DNA of 64,000 nt from contig NZ_BMQN01000009.1 in the NCBI RefSeq assembly GCF_014648135.1, positions 54,994 through 118,993 of the forward strand, read 5' to 3'. This document shows positions 8,891-17,112 of the stretch, piece after piece (positions within the stretch are counted from its first letter, which is position 1; every line of letters starts with the position of its first letter). Both the position numbers and the translations under genes were made by a program. The stretch comes from Deinococcus sedimenti. Lineage in GTDB: Bacteria; Deinococcota; Deinococci; Deinococcales; Deinococcaceae. The notes under the pieces are model-generated. The model searched no databases, was not told the origin of the DNA, and saw only the letters and a program-made list of their open reading frames with translations.

Positions 8891-9678
8891 GGTCGGCGGG
8901 GCGCGTGCCCTGGGCCGGGATGGCGCTGGGGGGCCTGTTCGCGGCGTTTCTGCTGCTGCCCACGCTGGTGCTGCTCACGCGCGGGCTGAACGCGGACTTC
9001 CTGACGACGCTGCGCAGTCCGGCCGTGACCGACGCGCTGCGCGTGAGCCTGTGGACGACCGGCGTGACCGTGCTGCTGACGGTCCTGACCGGAACGCCGC
9101 TGGCGTACCTGCTGGCGCGGCGAGCGTTTCCGGGCCGCGCCCTGCTGGACGCGCTGCTGGACCTGCCGGTGGTGCTGCCGCCGGTCGTGGCGGGTCTGGG
9201 GCTGCTGCTGACCTTCGGGCGGGGCGGCCTGCTGGGGCCGGGCCTGGAACTCGCGGGCGTTCAGCTGGCCTTCTCGCCGGCGGCGGTGGTGCTCGCGCAG
9301 CTGTTCACGGCGGCGCCGTTCTACCTGCGGGCGGCGAAGGCGGGGTTCGCGGCGGTGGACCGCGACGCGGAGGCGGCGGCCCTGACCGACGGGGCCGGCC
9401 GGTGGGGGGCGTTCCGGTTCGTGACGTGGCCGCTGGCCTTCCCGTTCCTGCTCGAGGGTCTGGTGCTGACCTGGGCGCGGGCACTGGGGGAGTTCGGCGC
9501 GACGATCCTGTTCGCCGGGTCGCTTCAGGGGCAGACGAGAACAGTGACGCTGGCGATCTACAGCGCGCTGGACAGTGATCTGGGGCCGGCGCTGGTGCTG
9601 TCGGCGGTGATGGTGGTGGTGGCCTTCACGGTTCTGCTGACGGTCCGCGTGCTGGCCGCGCGCCGCGCACCGCCCTGA
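8887..9678 (+). CDS. modB: Molybdate ABC transporter permease ModB
   Basis: This is a 263-aa inner-membrane permease with about six membrane segments. The EAA loop that docks the ATPase is visible as RDAEAAALTDGAGRWGAFRF, and the C-terminal ARALGEFGATILFAGS is diagnostic of ModB/CysT-type permeases. It starts at GTG 8887, overlapping the modA stop. The expected ATPase gene modC does not follow: the next 336 bases hold a repeat and a promoter, then a signalling gene. The ATPase must be encoded elsewhere or has been lost. Confidence 0.95.
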   Translation: MRSAGRVPWAGMALGGLFAAFLLLPTLVLLTRGLNADFLTTLRSPAVTDALRVSLWTTGVTVLLTVLTGTPLAYLLARRAFPGRALLDALLDLPVVLPPVVAGLGLLLTFGRGGLLGPGLELAGVQLAFSPAAVVLAQLFTAAPFYLRAAKAGFAAVDRDAEAAALTDGAGRWGAFRFVTWPLAFPFLLEGLVLTWARALGEFGATILFAGSLQGQTRTVTLAIYSALDSDLGPALVLSAVMVVVAFTVLLTVRVLAARRAPP

Positions 9679-9703
9679 CAGCGGGACTGACTGCAGAATG
9701 CAG

Positions 9704-9850
9704 AGGTCCTGACCGCGGTGTTCAGGAAGACTGAGATAACCCCTCAGTCTCCCTGAAACGAGCAGCGCGAGAACCCGCCGCCATCAGCGGGTGGAAGTGG
9801 AGTTGAAGGGCGTGCTGTTGGCCCTTCACTGGAGCTGGACACCGCTGTGA
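9704..9850 (+). repeat. Structured intergenic repeat, copy A
   Basis: This 147-base element begins GGTCCTGACC and ends ACCGCTGTGA. It contains a perfect 8-bp hairpin (AGACTGAG ... CTCAGTCT, 9727-9749) and a second hairpin GAAGGG/CCCTTC around a loop reading CGTGCTGTTGG. Copies near 26.9 kb (same strand) and 42.1 kb (reverse strand) share the flanks and loop but have different stem sequences. It fills most of the modB to HD-GYP gap (9679-10014). The rest of that gap holds a partial CCAGCGGTGTTCAG echo at about 9869-9882 and the promoter region. Confidence 0.8.
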
Positions 9851-9999
9851 ATGTGCCCCTGGGAAACACCAGCGGTGTTCAGCTCTGCCCGGACCGGCGG
9901 ACGTCTGCGGACCCCCAGGTGCCGGGTGAGCCGCCTCCGAGCTGCATCCCGCTGGTGTTCACAAGTGAAAGTGAACAGAGTCCGGCGGACCGGACAGGC

Positions 10000-10005
10000 T
10001 AGGAT
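10000..10005 (+). promoter_or_regulatory. Candidate -10 box for the HD-GYP gene
   Basis: TAGGAT lies nine bases before the ATG at 10015, the near-leaderless spacing seen at other starts in this window. No convincing -35 box is seen. Confidence 0.35.
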
Positions 10006-10014
10006 GGACGTGGC

Positions 10015-11973
10015 ATGGCCGACTCCTTCGCGCATGACCTTCTGCTGAACACCACGCGGTTTCTGCTGGCCCGGCAGGAGCCGGACAGCCTGTGCCGTGA
10101 GGGCCTGGCGTTCCTGGCCGAGCAGCTCGGCGCGACGCTGAGCATGCTGCACCTGCGGGAATCACAGGTGACGTACCGGCTGCACAGTCATGTCGGGACG
10201 CATCCGCTGCTGCACGTGCACGACCTTCAGATCATGGAGCCCGGCTGGGAGGCGCTGCTGCAGGCGGGCGCGTGGATCAGCACGCCCGTTCCGGCGCCGC
10301 ACTGGTCCGGCCCGGAGGAACGCAACTACGCGCGGCTGGGCGCGCGGCACCTGGTGAATTTCGGGCTGTACAGCGGCCCGCAGCTCATCGGGACGGTGAA
10401 CCTGTTGTTCGCGGAGGCCCGCCCGGACCTGTCGGACCTGGAGGTGCTGGGCACGGTCGGCGCGCTGTGGGGCACCCTGCTGGCGCGCCTGCAGTCGCAG
10501 CGGGACCTGTCGGCGCGCGAGGCGATGCTGCGCACCATCACCGATCAGGGTGGGGACCTGCTCAGCATCGTGGATGCCAGCGGCGTGATCACGTACCAGA
10601 GCGCGGCGTCCGACGAACTGATCGGGTACCCGCCGGACATGCTGGTCGGGCGGACCTACGACGGCGCCGTGTACCGCGCGGACGTGCCGCGCGTCACGGC
10701 CGCGCTTCAGCAGTTGCGGGGCGTGCCGGGCGGCGCGGTGAACCTCACGTTCCGGATCCGGCATGCGAACGGGCAGCTGGTGTGGCTGGAGGCGAACGCC
10801 CGGAACCTGCTGCACGAGGAGCACGTGCGCGGTATGGTGATTCACATGCGGGACGTGACGGCGTCCATCGCCACGCAGCGGCACCTGGAGCGGCGCGTGC
10901 AGGACCTGACGCTGATGCACGACACGGTCCGGCAGCTGCAGCTGGGCCGCACCTCCGACGGGGTGGCCGAGCGGCTCGTGGACCTGATCCAGGGGCGGCT
11001 GGGGTACCCGCACGTGCAGGTGGGCCGCGTGCTGGCCGACGGCAGCGTGGAGGCCGTGGCGCGCGAGGGTGACGTGCGGGCCGCGCCCCTGACGCGGCTG
11101 CCGCCCGGCGCGGGGTTGATCGGCGCGTGCGTGCAGGCCCGGCAGACGCTATACGTGCCGGACGTGCTGACCGATCCGCGGTACGTGGCGCGGCACGCCG
11201 AGGTGCGCAGTGAGGTGATCGTGCCGGTGTGGGTCAGCGGGCAGCTGTGGGGCGTGCTGAACGTGGAGAGCCCGCGCCCCGACGCGTTCGACCGTGGGGA
11301 TATCCAGGCGCTGGAGACCGTGGCGGCGCAGGCGGGGTCGGTGCTGGCGAACGTGAGCCTGCTGGATGATCTGCGGGCCAGCCGGGACGAGCTGCAGGCC
11401 GCGTACGACGAGACGCTGGCCGGCTGGGCCCGGGCGCTGGACCTGCGGGACCGGGAGACCGAGGGGCACTGTCAGCGCGTGACGGACCTGACGGTGGCCC
11501 TGGCCCGCCGGCTGGGGGTTCCGGAGGAGGACCTGGTGCATATCTGGCGCGGCGCGCTGCTGCACGACATCGGGAAGGTGGGCATCCCGGACGCGATCCT
11601 GCACAAGCCGGGCGCGCTGACTGAGGACGAGTGGCGGGTCATGCAGCTGCACCCGCAGATGGCGTTCGACGTGCTGCGGCCGGTGGCGTTCCTGCACGCG
11701 GCGCTAGACATCCCGTACGCGCATCACGAGCACTGGAACGGAGGCGGCTACCCGCGTGGCCTGCGCGGCGAGCAGATTCCGCTGGCCGCGCGGATTTTCA
11801 GTGTGGTCGACGTCTGGGACGCGCTGCGCAGCGACCGGCCGTACCGCCGGGCGTGGACGGCCGAGCGGGCGCTGGCGCACCTGCAGGAGCAGGCGGGGCG
11901 GCAGTTCGATCCGGTGGTCGTCCGGGCGTTCACGGCGCTGCTGGGCGAGCAGGGCGTGCAGGAGTCCGCGTGA
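10015..11973 (+). CDS. GAF-PAS-GAF-HD-GYP cyclic di-GMP phosphodiesterase
   Basis: This is a 652-aa cytoplasmic sensor enzyme. GAF-like (about 10-165), PAS with PAC (about 175-295) and GAF (about 300-450) domains precede an HD-GYP domain (about 465-645). The metal-binding HD is in LLHDIGKVGIPDAIL, and HHEHWNGGGYPRGLRG holds the His residues and the GYP signature, so it should hydrolyse cyclic di-GMP. The stop overlaps the GTG of the following GGDEF gene by 4 bases. A phosphodiesterase and a cyclase are therefore made from one message, a common way to set a local second-messenger balance. Confidence 0.92.
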   Translation: MADSFAHDLLLNTTRFLLARQEPDSLCREGLAFLAEQLGATLSMLHLRESQVTYRLHSHVGTHPLLHVHDLQIMEPGWEALLQAGAWISTPVPAPHWSGPEERNYARLGARHLVNFGLYSGPQLIGTVNLLFAEARPDLSDLEVLGTVGALWGTLLARLQSQRDLSAREAMLRTITDQGGDLLSIVDASGVITYQSAASDELIGYPPDMLVGRTYDGAVYRADVPRVTAALQQLRGVPGGAVNLTFRIRHANGQLVWLEANARNLLHEEHVRGMVIHMRDVTASIATQRHLERRVQDLTLMHDTVRQLQLGRTSDGVAERLVDLIQGRLGYPHVQVGRVLADGSVEAVAREGDVRAAPLTRLPPGAGLIGACVQARQTLYVPDVLTDPRYVARHAEVRSEVIVPVWVSGQLWGVLNVESPRPDAFDRGDIQALETVAAQAGSVLANVSLLDDLRASRDELQAAYDETLAGWARALDLRDRETEGHCQRVTDLTVALARRLGVPEEDLVHIWRGALLHDIGKVGIPDAILHKPGALTEDEWRVMQLHPQMAFDVLRPVAFLHAALDIPYAHHEHWNGGGYPRGLRGEQIPLAARIFSVVDVWDALRSDRPYRRAWTAERALAHLQEQAGRQFDPVVVRAFTALLGEQGVQESA

Positions 11974-13562
11974 ACCGCGTCAACCTGCAGACGCTGCGTG
12001 AGGAACTCGAAGACCTGCGGCGGTCGGCGGACGAGGCGGCCAGCCCTACGGAGCGGGCCGGGCACCTGCGGGACGCGGCGTACCTGGCGATGGACCTGGG
12101 GGATCCGGCCCTGGCGATGACGCACGCGCTGGCCTGCCTGGAGGCGGCGAGGAGCACGACGGACCTGTCGCTGCAGGCGCGGGCGCACGTGACGATCGCG
12201 CTGGTCATGGGGGACGTGCATGACGACGTGGGGGCCGCGACCCACTTCCGGGAGGCCGAGGGTCTGGCGCGCAGCGCCCGTGACGCGCGCGGCGTGGCGG
12301 TCGTGAACGTCAACGCCGCGCACTACGACATGGAGCGGGCGCATTTTGCGAGCAGCACGCTGCGGCTGCTGACGCTGCTGCGCTCTCCGTACGCGTCGGC
12401 CCTGCATTTCGACGCGTTGCGGCTGGGCCTGGATCAGGTGTTCCACATCAACTTCACGCGGGGTGCGGCGAGCGCGCTGCTGGGCGTCGGGGTCGACGAG
12501 GGGGAACTGCAGCAGCAGCTGGAGGCGCGGCGGGACGAGGTGCAGGCGCAGCTGACGGAGTCGCAGGCGGCGCTGCAGCGGTTGCGTCGGGGCGAGGGCC
12601 GCCTGGCCAACACCCGCTGGCAGCCGGATGTGCTCGAGGCGCTGCTGGTGTACGCCCGGTTCGTGGGTGACGTCGCGCAGGCGCAGGCGCTGGCGGACGA
12701 GTGGGTTCAGCTGGCCACCGACTGGAACGTTCCAGCCCAGGTGGGACGGGCGCGGCTGGGCCGCGCGGCGCTGTGGGCGCAGACCGGACGCTGGCCGCAG
12801 GTGCGCGAGGACGCCGGGCGCGCCGCGCAGCTGTTCGGGGATGAGCACCCCAGCCGGGCGCTGGCCGCGCAGCAGCTGCTGGCGCAGGCGCACGCCGCGC
12901 AGGGGCAGTGGCAGGCGGCGTTCGAGGTGCAGCAGGCCCTGTCGACCCAGGCGGACCGGATCTACCGGGCGTTCATGCAGCAGAGTGCGCGCCTGCGCGT
13001 GATCGAGCGGCAGGCCATCGAGGCTGAGGTGCGGGCGGTGGCGTTCGCGGAGGCGGCGCTGCGCGATCCGCTGACCGGGATTCCCAACCGGGCCGGGGCG
13101 AAGCGGCGGCTGGATCACCTGTGTGCCGCGGCGCGGCGTGGACGGTCCGGGGCGGTGGCGCTGCTGGACATCGATCATTTCAAGAGCGTCAACGACCGGT
13201 TCGGGCACGCGGTGGGGGACGAGGTGCTGCGGCGGGTGGCGGGGACCGTGACGCGCGCGATCCGGGAGGTCGATCAGCTGGCCCGGTACGGCGGCGAGGA
13301 GTTCCTGCTGCTGCTGGAGGGCCTGCAGCTGCCGGAGGCGCGGCGCGCGTGCCAGCGGGTGGGGCAGCTGATCACCGAGATCGACTGGTCGGATGTCGCG
13401 CCGGGGCTGCGCGTGACCGCCAGTATCGGCGTGGCGATGATCGAGGCGGGCCTGAATCAGGAGCAGGTGCTGCGGCAGGCGGATGACGCCATGTACGCCG
13501 CGAAGGCGGCGGGGCGCAATACGGTGCGGGTGGCGGGCCTTCCGACCCACAGCGTGGACTGA
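11970..13562 (+). CDS. Helical-repeat (TPR-like) GGDEF diguanylate cyclase
   Basis: This is a 530-aa protein starting at GTG 11970, overlapping the HD-GYP stop. Residues about 1-345 are alpha-helical and Ala/Leu-rich with TPR-like periodicity (PALAMTHALACLEAARS; FVGDVAQAQALADEWVQLA). A coiled linker follows, then a GGDEF domain (about 360-520). The active loop is RYGGEEF, the metal site is in LLDIDHFKSVND, and an RxxD inhibitory site (REVD) sits five residues before GGEEF, so product inhibition is expected. Helical-repeat GGDEF proteins usually sense a protein partner. It directly precedes the polysaccharide-type gene block. Confidence 0.88.
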   Translation: MNRVNLQTLREELEDLRRSADEAASPTERAGHLRDAAYLAMDLGDPALAMTHALACLEAARSTTDLSLQARAHVTIALVMGDVHDDVGAATHFREAEGLARSARDARGVAVVNVNAAHYDMERAHFASSTLRLLTLLRSPYASALHFDALRLGLDQVFHINFTRGAASALLGVGVDEGELQQQLEARRDEVQAQLTESQAALQRLRRGEGRLANTRWQPDVLEALLVYARFVGDVAQAQALADEWVQLATDWNVPAQVGRARLGRAALWAQTGRWPQVREDAGRAAQLFGDEHPSRALAAQQLLAQAHAAQGQWQAAFEVQQALSTQADRIYRAFMQQSARLRVIERQAIEAEVRAVAFAEAALRDPLTGIPNRAGAKRRLDHLCAAARRGRSGAVALLDIDHFKSVNDRFGHAVGDEVLRRVAGTVTRAIREVDQLARYGGEEFLLLLEGLQLPEARRACQRVGQLITEIDWSDVAPGLRVTASIGVAMIEAGLNQEQVLRQADDAMYAAKAAGRNTVRVAGLPTHSVD

Positions 13563-13676
13563 CCCGGTCGCCCCCGGAAGATTAAGGTCTGATGTTCTGC
13601 GCGTGCCCAGGCGCCTTTTTTCCGGACCGGCGCGCCTGAAAGCGCGGCGTAATGTCCGGCGGCGCAGCATGACCGC

Positions 13677-14865
13677 GTGAACGAACGCCGGGAATCCACG
13701 CAGGGGCTGATGACGGTCGCGGCCATCCTGCTCAGCAGCGCCCTGAATTACGGGTACACGCTGCTGCTGGGCCGCTGGCTGGACGGCGCGCAGTACGGGG
13801 CGTTCGCGTCGTTCACATCGCTGTTCATGCTGTCTGCCGCGCTGCCGATCGCGTTTCAGCAGGCCACGTCTCGCCGGGCGCGCGGCGCCAATACTGCGCC
13901 GGCCCTGCGGGCGGGTGGTCTGCTGGGCGGCGCCCTGCTGCTGCTCGCGCCGGTGGCGGCGCGGCCGCTGGGGCTGGAACCGGCGTGGCTGGTGGCCTTC
14001 GCCCTGACCGTCCCGCTCCTGGCGCTGCTGGGCGCGTGGCGCGGCGCAGCGGGACGGCCGCGCCGCCGCGTTCGGCCTGAGTCTGCTGGTCGAGCACGGC
14101 CTGAAGATGGCCCTGACCCTGCCGCTGCTGGCGGCGCTGCCCGGCGCGGCGGCGGCGGTGGCGGCCACGCTGCTGGGCATGCTGCTGGCGCTGCCGGTCG
14201 TCCGGCCGGTCCGGGCGGCGGACTCGGCGCCTGCGGACGCGCCGGAAGGCAAGCGGCTGCTGGCACTGGTGGCGGCCGCGCAGAGCGGGCTGCTGTACGG
14301 GGACGTACTGCTGGCCGGCGCCCTGCTCACGCCCGATCAGACCGGGGCATTCGCGGCGGCGGCGACCCTGGCCCGCGTGGTGTTCTTCGCGGGGTGGGCG
14401 GTGCAGGTCGCGGCGTTCCCGCTGGTGGCGCGACGGGCGGCGGCGGGCGAGCCGCTGCGGCCCCTGCTGCTGGGCGCGCTGGGCGCGACCGTACTGATCA
14501 GCGGGATTCCGGCGGCGCTGCTGGCGCTGGCGCCGGAGTGGTGCGCGCGCGTGGCGTTCGGCTCGGCGCTGCCCGGCGCGGCCGCGCTGCTGCCCGGCGC
14601 GGCGGTGGGAACGCTGCTGCTGACGGTGGCCGGCACGGGGCTCAATCACCTGCTGGCGTCGGGCGGGGTGGGCGCGCAGTGGTTCGTGGCGCGCGCCTAC
14701 CTGTGGTCCGGGGCGGCGATGCTGCTGGCCGCGGCGCTGTTCGGTCACCTGCCTCTTCATCTGATGCTGATCGCGGCCCTGGGAAAAGGTACCCTGCTCC
14801 TGAGCGCCGCGTCCTCCCTCATCCCTCACCCCTGGAGGTCTACCCGTGTCGTATCCCGCGTTTGA
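13677..14865 (+). pseudogene. MOP-type polysaccharide flippase-like membrane protein, interrupted by a +1 frameshift
   Basis: Two reading frames make one membrane protein. The first runs from GTG 13677 (VNERRESTQGL...) through several hydrophobic segments to LLALLGAWRG near 14045. The second continues in the +1 frame from QRDGRAAAFG (14047) through further membrane segments to the stop at 14865. Removing one base between about 14043 and 14049 gives a continuous protein of about 395 aa resembling lipid-linked saccharide flippases. The first frame otherwise runs on as an improbable Gly/Ala/Arg-rich tail. The repaired stop overlaps the next gene's GTG by about 20 bases. It could be a real mutation, phase variation or a sequencing error in GC-rich sequence. 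Confidence 0.75.
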
Positions 14866-16798
14866 GCAGTGGCGAGACGTACCGCTCGCCCGTGTGAGCC
14901 TGAGCATCGTCGTTCCCGCCTACAACGAGTCTGAACGGATCCTGCCGACCCTGGCGGCGTTCGCGGTGGCGGTCAGCGCCATGGGCGAATCCTGGGAACT
15001 GATCGTCAGTGACGACGGCAGCCGGGACGGCACGGCCGATCTGGTCGCGGGTCTGCCCTGGGCGAACCTGCGGGTGCTGCGGCACGCGAACACCGGCAAG
15101 GGCGGCGCGGTGCGCCGGGGCGTGCGGGCCGCGCGCGGCGACCTGATCCTGTTCGCGGACGCGGACAACAGCACGCCGATCGAGGAGCTGCCGCGCCTGA
15201 TCGCGGCGGTCCGTGCGGGCGCGCACGTCGCGATCGGGTCGCGCGCGGCCGAGGGCGCCGAGGAGGTCGGGAAGAGCACCGTGCGCCGGATCGTGTCCGG
15301 GGGGTTGCGGCGCGTGACGCGGCTGCTGACCGGCGTGACCGCCGAGGACACCCAGTGTGGCTTCAAGCTGTTCCGGGGCGAGGTGGCGCGCGACCTGTTC
15401 CGGCGCGGCGTGATGGACGGCTTCTCGTTCGATCTGGAACTGCTGTACCTCGCGGCGCGGGACGGCCTGCGGGTCGTGGAGGTCCCGGTCCGCTGGGTGG
15501 ACGCCCCGGACAGCAAGGTGGATCCGGTGCGGGACTCGGTGAAGTTCCTGAAGGACGTGCTGATGCTGCGCCGCCTGCACGGCAGCGGTCACCCGCCGCG
15601 GGAGGGCATGCATCTGGCGGTCGTCACGGCCTACCCGCCGGGGCGGCGCAGCCTGAACGAATACGGCCTGCACCTGTCGCGCGTGCTGGCCGACAAGCCC
15701 GAAGTGGGGCACATGACGATCCTGGCCGATCAGCTGCCCGCCGGGCAGGCGGCCGGGGACGCGCCGAACGTTCGGCGCGTGTGGGCGTTCAATGATCCGC
15801 TGTCGCCGCTGCGTCTGCTGCTGGCGTTGCGGCGCGCGCGGCCGGACGCGGTGATCTTCAACCTGCAGATGGCCAGCTTCGGGGACCGCCGCGTGCCGGC
15901 CGCGCTGGGTCTGCTCACGCCGATGCTGGCGCGAGCGCTGGGGACGCCGAGCGTCACGCTGCTGCACAACCTGTTCGAGACGGTGGACCTGGAGCGCGCG
16001 GGGTTCGGCGGCAATCCGCTGAAGGTGCAGGTCACGCGGGCGTTCGGGCGGCTGTTCACGCAGGCGCTGCTGGCGTCGAACCTGGTGGCCACGACGCTGC
16101 CGCGCTACGTGAAGCTGCTGCGGGAGGAGTACGGCGCGAAGAACGTGTTCCTGGCGCCGCACGGGACGTTCCAGCTGCCGCTGCCGCCGCAGCCGTTTCC
16201 GGAGGTGCCGACCGTGATGACGTTCGGGAAGTTCGGGACGTACAAGCGGGTCGAGGTGCTGATCCAGGCGCACCGCCGCCTGCTCACGCGTGACCCGCGC
16301 ACGCGGCTGGTGATCGCCGGGAGCGACACGCCGAACGCGCCGGGGTACCTGGCGGGCGTGCAGGCGCAGTTCGCGGACGTGCCGAACATCTCGTTCACGG
16401 GGTACGTGGCCGAGGAGGACGTGCCGCGCGTGTTCAGTGACAGTACGGTGGTGGCCTTTCCGTACAGCGCCACGACCGGCAGCAGCGGCGTGCTGCATCA
16501 GGCCGGGGAGTTCGGGCGCGGCGCGGTCATGCCGAACATCGGCGACCTGGCCGACCTGATCCAGGACGAGGGGTACCGCGCGGAGTTCTTCGAGCCCGAG
16601 GATCCCGAGTCGTTGGCGGAGGCGTTGTGGCGGGTCCTGAGTGATCCGCGGCAGGCGGCGGCGCTGGGCGAGGCGAACTGGCGCGTGGCGTCCAGTCTGC
16701 CGCTGTCGGATGTGGCCGACTGGTACCTGCTTCACCTTGAAGAGCTCACGGGCGCCGCGCCCACCTACACGTCCCGCCCGCAGGAGGCCCAGGCATGA
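14846..16798 (+). CDS. Bifunctional GT2-GT4 glycosyltransferase
   Basis: This is a 650-aa fusion. Residues about 18-245 are a GT2 domain of the dolichyl/undecaprenyl-phosphate glucosyltransferase type: SIVVPAYNESERI, VSDDGSRDGT, NTGKGGAVRRGVRAARGD, metal-binding FADADNSTP and DTQCGFKLF. Residues about 258-640 are a GT4 (GT-B) domain: MTFGKFGTYKRVEVLIQAHR, VIAGSD, ISFTGYVAEEDVP, and TGSSGVLHQAGEFGRG, which carries the donor-binding Glu. The GT2 part would load a sugar on a lipid carrier and the GT4 part would extend it, at the inner membrane face. It starts at GTG 14846 after CTGGAGG. Its stop overlaps the STAS gene (ATGA). Confidence 0.88.
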   Translation: MSYPAFEQWRDVPLARVSLSIVVPAYNESERILPTLAAFAVAVSAMGESWELIVSDDGSRDGTADLVAGLPWANLRVLRHANTGKGGAVRRGVRAARGDLILFADADNSTPIEELPRLIAAVRAGAHVAIGSRAAEGAEEVGKSTVRRIVSGGLRRVTRLLTGVTAEDTQCGFKLFRGEVARDLFRRGVMDGFSFDLELLYLAARDGLRVVEVPVRWVDAPDSKVDPVRDSVKFLKDVLMLRRLHGSGHPPREGMHLAVVTAYPPGRRSLNEYGLHLSRVLADKPEVGHMTILADQLPAGQAAGDAPNVRRVWAFNDPLSPLRLLLALRRARPDAVIFNLQMASFGDRRVPAALGLLTPMLARALGTPSVTLLHNLFETVDLERAGFGGNPLKVQVTRAFGRLFTQALLASNLVATTLPRYVKLLREEYGAKNVFLAPHGTFQLPLPPQPFPEVPTVMTFGKFGTYKRVEVLIQAHRRLLTRDPRTRLVIAGSDTPNAPGYLAGVQAQFADVPNISFTGYVAEEDVPRVFSDSTVVAFPYSATTGSSGVLHQAGEFGRGAVMPNIGDLADLIQDEGYRAEFFEPEDPESLAEALWRVLSDPRQAAALGEANWRVASSLPLSDVADWYLLHLEELTGAAPTYTSRPQEAQA

Positions 16799-17106
16799 CC
16801 CGACCCCCCACCACCCTCGACATTCAGGTGCGCCGTGACGCGCCGCAGCGCGACCTGCTGCTCAGTGGCCGCCTGGACGCCCATCAGGTGCCGGCGTTCC
16901 TGGCGGCGGCCGAGCCGCTGGCGGCGCACACCACCCTCGATCTGGCCGGCGTGACCTTCATGGATTCCAGCGGACTGGCGGCGCTGGTGCGCCTGGTGCG
17001 CGCCGCGCGCAGTGACGGCCGGGAGCTGGTCATCGTGAACGTACAGGATGGCGTGCGGCTGGCCATGGAGATCACGGGCCTGTACAGCGTGCTGCCGATC
17101 CGGTAG
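16795..17106 (+). CDS. STAS-domain anti-anti-sigma-type protein (upstream copy)
   Basis: This is a 103-aa single STAS domain, the size of SpoIIAA/RsbV. The phosphorylatable serine is in VTFMDSSGLAALVRL, the conserved site targeted by RsbW-type kinases. In partner switches the unphosphorylated STAS protein binds the kinase and frees its target. Here kinase and phosphatase domains are both in the next gene, six bases downstream, while the upstream neighbour is a glycosyltransferase with a 4-base overlap. This suggests the switch controls polysaccharide output rather than, or besides, a sigma factor. Confidence 0.9.
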   Translation: MTRPPTTLDIQVRRDAPQRDLLLSGRLDAHQVPAFLAAAEPLAAHTTLDLAGVTFMDSSGLAALVRLVRAARSDGRELVIVNVQDGVRLAMEITGLYSVLPIR

Positions 17107-17112
17107 GCGGCC

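Noticed and set aside
13600..13625. GCGC-loop-GCGC followed by six T before the flippase-like gene as a terminator
   Set aside because: The stem is only four base pairs, too weak to report as a feature despite the T run.
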